The notes below the pieces were generated by a model. The model did not search any database. It was not told the origin of the DNA and worked only from the letters and a program-made list of their open reading frames with translations. From contig OY829326.1 in NCBI GenBank assembly GCA_963691655.1, forward strand, positions 99,943,340 to 100,007,339: 64,000 nt of DNA, in the 5' to 3' direction. Of this stretch, positions 57,901 through 64,000 are shown one piece after another; the first letter of the stretch is position 1; each line of letters begins with the position of its first letter. The stretch comes from Toxonevra muliebris (Eukaryota; Arthropoda; Insecta; Diptera; Pallopteridae). The position numbers and the translations under genes were made by a program.

Positions 57901-59100
57901 ATGTATGCTGACCAAAAGTAGGTGAGTATTTTCTTGCTCCCACAGAAATTTGGTTTTTGAAAATTTTTACTGTTGGCCAAAAAAGATAAATCAACAAATT
58001 TTTGCGGTAATAAAATGTAAATAAAGTGCGAAGTGCGAAATCTAAGAAAAAGAGGCATACTTTTTAGCATAGCAGTAGAGCGTTTTGTTGAAAATTACTA
58101 GTAAGTACGAGTAAACAGAAAATAAATTGCAGTAGGTAGATAACTCTACCTATTGCTATACAAATTTTCTTTATGCTTAATTAAGCAAGAGTTTAAATTT
58201 GTATCATTAAGTATGAAAAGCTTTTCCATATATTAATCATTTTGTTTATAAACAGGAATGAGATAATGCTTTGGTTACTTCAAGAAAATTTAACTATTTC
58301 AATTCGAAATTATAAAAATTATGATTATTTGTAAGAATTTTAAAAGAAGAATGGAGTAATATTTTAAAAGGATAATTTCTGTACCTATCCGACTAACGAA
58401 AGTGTAGCTTTGGAAGCATAAATCTTCAGGATACGCAGCCGCCCTAAAATAGTATAATATAATTGAAATCAGAGGAGTAATAGAAGACCATAACAAATCT
58501 CAAGTGATAGCAAAATGAAAATGTTTAACCGCCCTACCCCGCAAGCAAGAATTAAATTTCAATTCTTTAATAATGCATTGATAAAACCAAAATGGAAGAG
58601 GGTATTGGATCCATGATGATTTGAGTTGTACTTAGGCTTATAGAGCCCAATAGACTCTGTGATTATCATAGTGTATTGCAAGCAAAGATCCTCACCACTG
58701 AATGGGTTCTGTAAATGTGCTGCTCAGTATCGATAATACCCATAGAAACAGTGCAATCAAGTCAAGATCAGATAAAAAAGGTAACAATCAAGAAACCAGG
58801 CAAGATTGGGAATTTTCTGATAAAAAAATATCACAAATATCACTTGAGAAGAAACATTCTTAAATTCTAACTGTAGTACTCACACTTTCTTATGTCATTT
58901 CTACAATAGCATCGATAATTTGAGTTGCAGAACCTAGCTACTCAAGACGCTGCGAAAACTAAAATGCTTTAAAATCGTCCACCACCTTTTAGAACTACTC
59001 TGTCTAGTAGACTTAATATATGATTCACCGAGAGCAGTGGGCACAAAAGAAACAAATACCATAGATAAAGTCATCATAATGGACATGTTTTTTTTTCGCT
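54978..59100. other. Non-coding, no gene supported
   Basis: Nothing recognised. The 182-codon minus-strand ORF at 56851-57399 is lysine-rich from A tracts and has no family features. The stretch 56560-58020 is freer of repeats than its surroundings and could be regulatory or a UTR of a neighbouring gene, but nothing proves it. Confidence 0.45.
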
Positions 59101-59113
59101 ACCTAGAGACGAT

Positions 59114-59985
59114 ATGAACAAGAAATACAACTTCGAAAAACATTTCAAGGTTGTACTTAGTAACAAGAGAGAATACAACATACAAACTTCCCATACCTCT
59201 CACAAAGAACATACACTAAGATGGTACACTGACGGATCGAGAACGGACGAAGGAACTGATGCAGGGGTGTATAGTCCAAAAACCACACACTCGGAGCCAA
59301 TGGGAAAAACTTCAAGCATCTTTCAAGCAGAGATTCTTGCCATTTGGCTCTGTGCACAGTTCAACCTCAAACGTGGGTACAAAAAGTAAAAAATAGTAAT
59401 ATACTCTGATAGTCAAGCTGCTATCAGAGCGCTAGACTCAATTGAGACCACCTCAGAATTAGTATGGGAATGCCAAGAGTTACTAAACACATTAGGCAAG
59501 ACTTATGAGGTAACTCTATTCTGGCTACCCGGACATAAAGGTATTTATGGTAATGAAGTAGCCGACCACTTGGCAAGGAATGCAGCGGCTAAGACCTTCA
59601 TTGGTCCAGAACCCTTGTTAGGTATAGGAATTCAAACCTTAAAAGGCACACTAAAAGAGGAAGAACAAAATACCAGAGCATCCTACTGGGCACTCCTTCC
59701 AAAGCTTAGACAGTCAAAGCTGCTAATTGGGAAGTTTGATCCCAGCAGAGCGGCTATCTGTCTTAAGTTAAATAAAAGCCAACTAAGGCTAATAATGGGC
59801 TTCCTTTCAAGGCATTGCAAACTGGGGGAGCATATGAAAAACCTAGGTTTAAGTCAGGACAGCAAAGAAGACAAGGAAACATCCGAACACATCCTGATAC
59901 GCTGCGAAGCACTCACTCACAGAAGGAAGAGGTACGTGGGCATTACCACCCAAGTAGTGGGTGGTAATGCCCCATAGCCTTAAAG
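59114..59985 (+). pseudogene. RNase H domain and 3' end of a non-LTR retrotransposon
   Basis: Readable in one frame to a TAA at 59387, then in a shifted frame to the stop near 59975. Active-site blocks: 'WYTDGSRTDEG' (first Asp), 'SSIFQAEILAIWLCAQ' (Glu), 'IVIYSDSQAAIRAL' (Asp) and 'LPGHKGIYGNEVADHLA' (last Asp). After it come 'ASYWALL', 'LKLNKSQLRLIMGFLSRHC' and a remnant zinc-knuckle-like 'TSEHILIRC'. This order is typical of I/Outcast/Loa-like insect LINEs that carry RNase H. 5'-truncated and inactive. Confidence 0.9.
59938..59972. repeat. 14-bp perfect hairpin at the LINE ORF end
   Basis: GGGCATTACCACCC, a 7-nt loop, then the exact complement GGGTGGTAATGCCC. It overlaps the last codons of the RNase H-bearing ORF. 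Confidence 0.92.
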
Positions 59986-61237
59986 GCACATCAGTTGCTG
60001 AGATTACACAGCAAGATTGGCTTGTCTGACAACCTGTGAACAGGTTACTATCGGGGGTACAATAGATCTCTTAAGGTCGTAGTACATCACACCCTTTCTA
60101 ATTATCTATCTACATGTTTTTGGGCCTTACCCAGTGGTTCCCTTCAACCTAATCTAAATCCACCGCCATACTTAATTCATATTTCATCGACACGTTAATC
60201 AAGGTTAACCCATTAAGTCCAAGAGCGAAGACGTTGAAAAACTTAAAAACATCAACCACACGTCTTTATCGTCACAAATTCAAACATCAAATAGTATTAT
60301 CGATAAACTCATGTTCTTAAGCAATAGAAAATATGTATACGAATTTTGTCTTGAATTATCCAAAATATATTTAAATTTAGTTTTTAAAGTCGTTGTTTTA
60401 ACTCCAGTAGACTTCTATAGTAAGCAACTTGAGAAAAGCTCAGCTCTCAGACTAAATTCAATCAAGGAATCCAAAAATTCTTTTAAGATAGAAGCTATTC
60501 ATCTATTCGAACATTTGTATGAAAAGGTAGGCGTGGCTGTTGACAGATTCCGCCAACTTTCGTTTAAAGTCAGCTATCAAAATGATTAGGTAAAATGATT
60601 CCAAAAGTTAATTCACAATATTTTATTTCATCAATTTTAATATTTTGTAGGTTGGATTTAATTAATTTACATTTATTTTTCTATCAACTCTGCTTACATG
60701 TAGGCCATAAAATTAATATTAAAGAAAAATAAATGATAAAATTACTACAAACACACAAATGAATGTTGTAAGTGGGCAGTTACAACTAGGGTAAATTACC
60801 CAATTATTTTCTGTTAAAACAGAATTTCCATATCAGAGTTGATTGTGGAACGCATCTACTTCTCTGGCTCGTAATTAGGAGTTCAAGGATTTGTATACCT
60901 TTGAGCCTTTGCAAAATACGCAATAAAAATTATCCCATATCGTCGCATCTTTCGATTAACCAAACAGCAACTTTGAAAATTCCAAAAGTAATTAGTCACT
61001 AATTTACATTTCTGTATATACTGGCTTTAAAATTTCGTTTGGATTATTAATATTTAAAAATATTATATTTTACCTGGCTTAACCATATTTAGTCGTTGGT
61101 GTAGTTTGGAGAACAACTTGGCCGATTGTTCAGTTAACTTTATTTACAATAAGTGGGACTCTCTACGTGGATGACTTCTAACTTCAGACTATGAGTGTAG
61201 AATACTACATCCTCAGCAATTTGGTAGGAACATTGGG
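59986..61237. other. LINE 3' UTR remnant and non-coding DNA
   Basis: 60000-60170 looks like the 3' UTR of the LINE, ending near TTCAACCTAATCTAAATCC. GTTAACCCATTAAGTCC at about 60206 resembles a piggyBac-type end without partner. The ORF 60311-60589 is unassigned. Confidence 0.5.
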
Positions 61238-61979
61238 TTGTCGAGAGCAGTTATAGAATCTCTTGGCTGTCCTATTTTTTTAATAAGCTACCTTAACCAT
61301 AAGCAGCTTAAAGTTTTACACGGGTATGCGCCTCATTTTTTCCTTTGTCACAGTAAAATTCCAAAATGTGACAGTTCTCGTGCATGCTTGACGATAGACG
61401 AGCAGCTGGGTGGATTCCATAGCCGCTGTAATTTCCATCAATACGTGTGGGCGAAACTAAAGCGCTTCGGTTTGAATTTTTGGCTAGCAGTGGACACAGA
61501 ACCTTGTTGTGTATGGCGGATTTGGCCATATCTAGGAACTGAGCCTGAAACAAACCATGGGGAACGTATTGTGCTTAATTTAGTTGGTGGTCTAAAGGTG
61601 GACAATATAACAATCAACAATTTTTTTCATCGAATGACCTTGGCCAAAAATTGTTAGCGAAAGTCTTGAGAATTGTAGGCACAATGCGCAAAAAAAGCAC
61701 AGTATTCAACCGAAACTGTTGGATTGTAAAAAGAAACCATTGTACGAATCAACATTTGCTTTTTCAGCTGACACAATCCTTGTTTTATACAACTGTCGAA
61801 ACAACAAAGTAGGACCATCAAAACCACCACAAAAAAGCCTCAAGGCCGCTAAATGCTATTATTGTGTGAAGGCAAAAGGCTCTCGAAAATCAAATAAAAC
61901 AGATTACAATGTTATATGCGAGTTAGGAGCATATGTAATCGAAAGCACAACAACAACATATGTGAGAAATGCACACTGA
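61238..61979 (+). pseudogene. piggyBac-like transposase remnant
   Basis: Blocks 'LTIDEQLGGFHSRCNFHQYV', 'FGLNFWLAVDTE', 'GERIVLNLVGGL' and 'ITINNFFHRMTLAKN' align in order with the DDE core of piggyBac-derived (PGBD) transposases. The usual catalytic CDNFF is NNFF here, so that Asp is lost. After stops, 61719-61979 reads 'STFAFSADTILVLYNCR.NKV' and a C-terminal Cys-rich piece 'AKCYYCVKAKGSRKSNKT'. It is broken in several places and has no N-terminal region. Confidence 0.85.
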
Positions 61980-62001
61980 CGACAAATACAAATTTAAATT
62001 A

Positions 62002-63260
62002 AGGTATGTATACGAAAAAAACTGGCCGCAGTAAACATGTTGTATTAATTCAAATATGACAGTTACAGCAAATGTTACTGTCATTAATTCGTAGAGAATT
62101 TTCTGTTTTACATTTCAGCATCAATAATTCTTCTGATTTTTTTACATTACACAAAATGAGTTAATAGAAATCGAGCACGCGCGATATAATTGTGCGCAAA
62201 AATCAAAATTTTCCACATTGCCAAAAGTTTAAAAATTGCAAAATCTACGGTAACTTTAGTGAACGACTAACTACCGAAAGGAAAACTGGATATGGGCGAA
62301 AGAAGGGTTCATCTCTGAGGAAAAAGCAAAAAAAGTGAAAAACTTGTTTCAAAGAATCCAGGCCTTTCCATCAGTGATGTTGCTAAAAAAGTCCATATGC
62401 CACCCGGATATGTTTAAAAAGTAAGCAGAGTAAAAGGACTTAAGAAGTATAAAGTTCTGCTAGCCGCGAACTGGAATGACAAAAAAATTCAACAGCAATA
62501 ACTCGCGCACGAAAGCTGTACGACAAAATTGTGCATGATTTTAATTGCATGATTATGGACGACGAAACTTATGTCAAAGCTGACTTTAATCTGCTCCCTG
62601 GTCAACTATTTTACACTTCAAAAAAGAGAGGTGATGTTGCGCCTAAATTTAAGCTTAAGAAAGTGGACAAGTTTGCGAAGAAATATTTAGTTTGGCAAGC
62701 AATTTGCCAATGCGGCATAAAAAGTGCAGTTTTTGTCACTACTGGTACCATCAACCAAAAAATTTATGTAGAAGAGTGCTTACAAAACGTCTACTGCCAA
62801 TGGTACGCCTTTACAAGACTCCTGTCCTCTTCTGGCCAGATTTAGCAAATTGCCATTACGGCAATGACGTGATATAAAGAGAAAGGGATACAAATTGTTC
62901 CAAAAGATGCCTATCCCACAAATTGCTCAGAACTTCGACCGATAGAAAAATATTGGGCTATAATGAAAAGAAAATTGCTAAAAACGAAGCAAGTGGTCAA
63001 AAATGAGAAACAGCTGCATAAAAAGGGGACTACTGTGTCATCTCAAATATCGCTAAGTGATGTGCAACGTTTAATGGCTGCAGTTAAGTCAAAGTTACGA
63101 TCTTTCGCATACGCATCAACCAAATATGTAAGGTTTTTATTTGTCTTAAAGTTACTACTTATTATAACATTTCAATTGATGTGTGAATTTCTGTTTTTGT
63201 TTAAAAAATATAATTTTTATAACAAGTTAAAGTCAACCAGTTTTTTTCGTATACATGCCT
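62002..63260 (+). mobile_element. Tc1-like element (1259 bp)
   Basis: Inverted ends AGGTATGTATACGAAAAAAA (left, continuing CTGG) and AGGCATGTATACGAAAAAAA (right, inward), 24-25 bp long with one difference, flanked by TA at 62000-62001 and 63261-63262. It contains a broken + strand transposase. Inserted just after the piggyBac remnant. Confidence 0.93.
62200..63126 (+). pseudogene. Tc1-like DDE transposase, multiply frameshifted
   Basis: Readable blocks in order over several frames: HTH-like 'KIAKSTVTLV' and 'SEEKAKKVKNLFQ', then 'KIVHDFNCMIMDDETYVKAD' (first Asp), 'KYLVWQAICQCGIKSAVFVT', 'PVLFWPDLANCHYG' (second Asp) and 'CSELRPIEKYWAIMKRKLL' (Glu). The spacing between the second Asp and the Glu is about 36 residues, but frameshifts make it uncertain. 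Inactive. Confidence 0.9.
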
Positions 63261-63262
63261 TA

Positions 63263-64000
63263 TTTATAAAGTTTTTGCAATAAAAGGTCAAAAATAAAAA
63301 AAAATATAAATATATATTCTTAAAATTTTAATACATTATACACTGAGTATAGAATTCTATTCTTATATATTTTAAAGAGACTACAGCTGGCCAAACTTTT
63401 GTAAAAAAAAAAAAAAATATATATGGAAAAATAGGCAAAATTCAACAATTTTCCACATTTCGCTGTCTTCAACTTATAATAGCTTAATAGCTTCCAAAGT
63501 ACTTTGTTAAAGATATTGAATGCCTTGTTGCTAAAGATGTGGCGTGGAAATATTTTCAATTTTGTTTATACCTGGTCACCCTATTTTCTCGGGATAAGCC
63601 AAAAACTACTACACTTTCCAAAAAATTCAGAAAAAAAGTTATTTTATTTGTTGGAAATATTTTTAATCACAAGAATATGTCTTCGAACTGGAATACATAG
63701 ATTCTGAAAAATTGTTCGATTTTCAAAAAATAGATTTTTTTTATTATGTATTTCGAAAGTACAATATATTGAGAGTATACTGTAAAAATTTTATACAACA
63801 AAAAAATTTTAACGAAGTTATCGCACATAGTCGAGAGCGCCTGTTGGTTAAACTGAATGTGTTGTTGAAACTTTAAAAGCGTTTTTCTCGAAACAACGTA
63901 AAAACCACTAAAAAATATTGTAAAATAAACTCCAAACCCTTTTTTTGTACAGTTAAAGATATCAATAATAACATATAAAAAATTGAAATTATTGTATTTT
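63263..64000. other. Non-coding, no gene seen
   Basis: AT-rich. TGGTCACCCTATTTTC at about 63572 resembles, inverted, the TAGGGTGACCA motif at 24318. Confidence 0.45.

Noticed and set aside
60311..60589. 92-codon ORF with 'LTPVDFYSKQLEKSSALRLN'
   Set aside because: It faintly resembles the post-RT region of RNase H-bearing LINEs, but the match is too short and it lies downstream of the RNase H part.
24318..63590. TAGGGTGACCA at 24318 and its inverse near 63572 as ends of one element
   Set aside because: 39 kb apart with no similarity beyond the motif; at best two orphan ends.

Overview
The window looks like nuclear DNA of a higher fly (Diptera, probably Cyclorrhapha). It is AT-rich, has compact GT-AG introns, and is full of insect transposon relics (maT, mariner, Tc1-like, hAT-like, piggyBac-like, Helitron-like, non-LTR). 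It also carries a tRNA-derived SINE of a kind I associate with flies. The species cannot be fixed from sequence alone.

Host genes: I can support only two protein-coding genes, both on the + strand and both fatty-acid elongases of the ELOVL/ELO family. Gene 1 has five exons at 13333-16322 (289 aa). Gene 2 has five exons at 32238-44171 (332 aa). Their introns fall at homologous positions in the same phases, and exons 2, 3 and 4 are the same length in both (191, 144 and 106 nt). They are therefore tandem duplicates. Both keep the HxxHH histidine box, the NxxxHxxMYxYY and TxxQxxQ motifs, and a C-terminal lysine pair of the KxKxx type expected for ER retrieval. They should catalyse the condensation step of very-long-chain fatty-acid elongation in the ER membrane.

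Layout: 1-13.3 kb is gene-free and holds a piggyBac-like MITE (1331-1882), a solo maT end (3314-3449), a 242-bp hAT-like MITE (8159-8400) inside a larger inverted repeat (7338-8827), and a 1.4-kb hAT-like element with a non-LTR fragment inside it (9804-11221). Gene 1 follows, with a small TIR element in its intron 3. From 16.8 to 20.6 kb there is a minus-strand Helitron-like block with three tRNA-like A/B-box units, split by a maT transposon (18631-19917). From 20.6 to 32 kb there are several TIR elements and relics. The 10.6-kb intron 3 of gene 2 is packed with elements: a nested GGGGA...GGACC family, a piggyBac-like composite, a second maT copy, reverse-transcriptase fragments and a piggyBac-like MITE. 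After gene 2 come a tRNA-derived SINE (46.6 kb), a mariner (49566-50818), a hAT-like element with a near-perfect 8-bp target duplication (54042-54969), a non-LTR RNase H fragment (59.1-60.0 kb), a decayed piggyBac transposase (61.2-62.0 kb) and a Tc1-like element (62002-63260).

Every transposase or reverse transcriptase seen is broken by frameshifts or stops, so the mobile content is mostly fossil. The best candidates for something not already named are the tRNA-like repeat array inside the Helitron-like block, the family of TIR elements with TGGGNCRTTCCA-type ends, and the nested GGGGA...GGACC elements.
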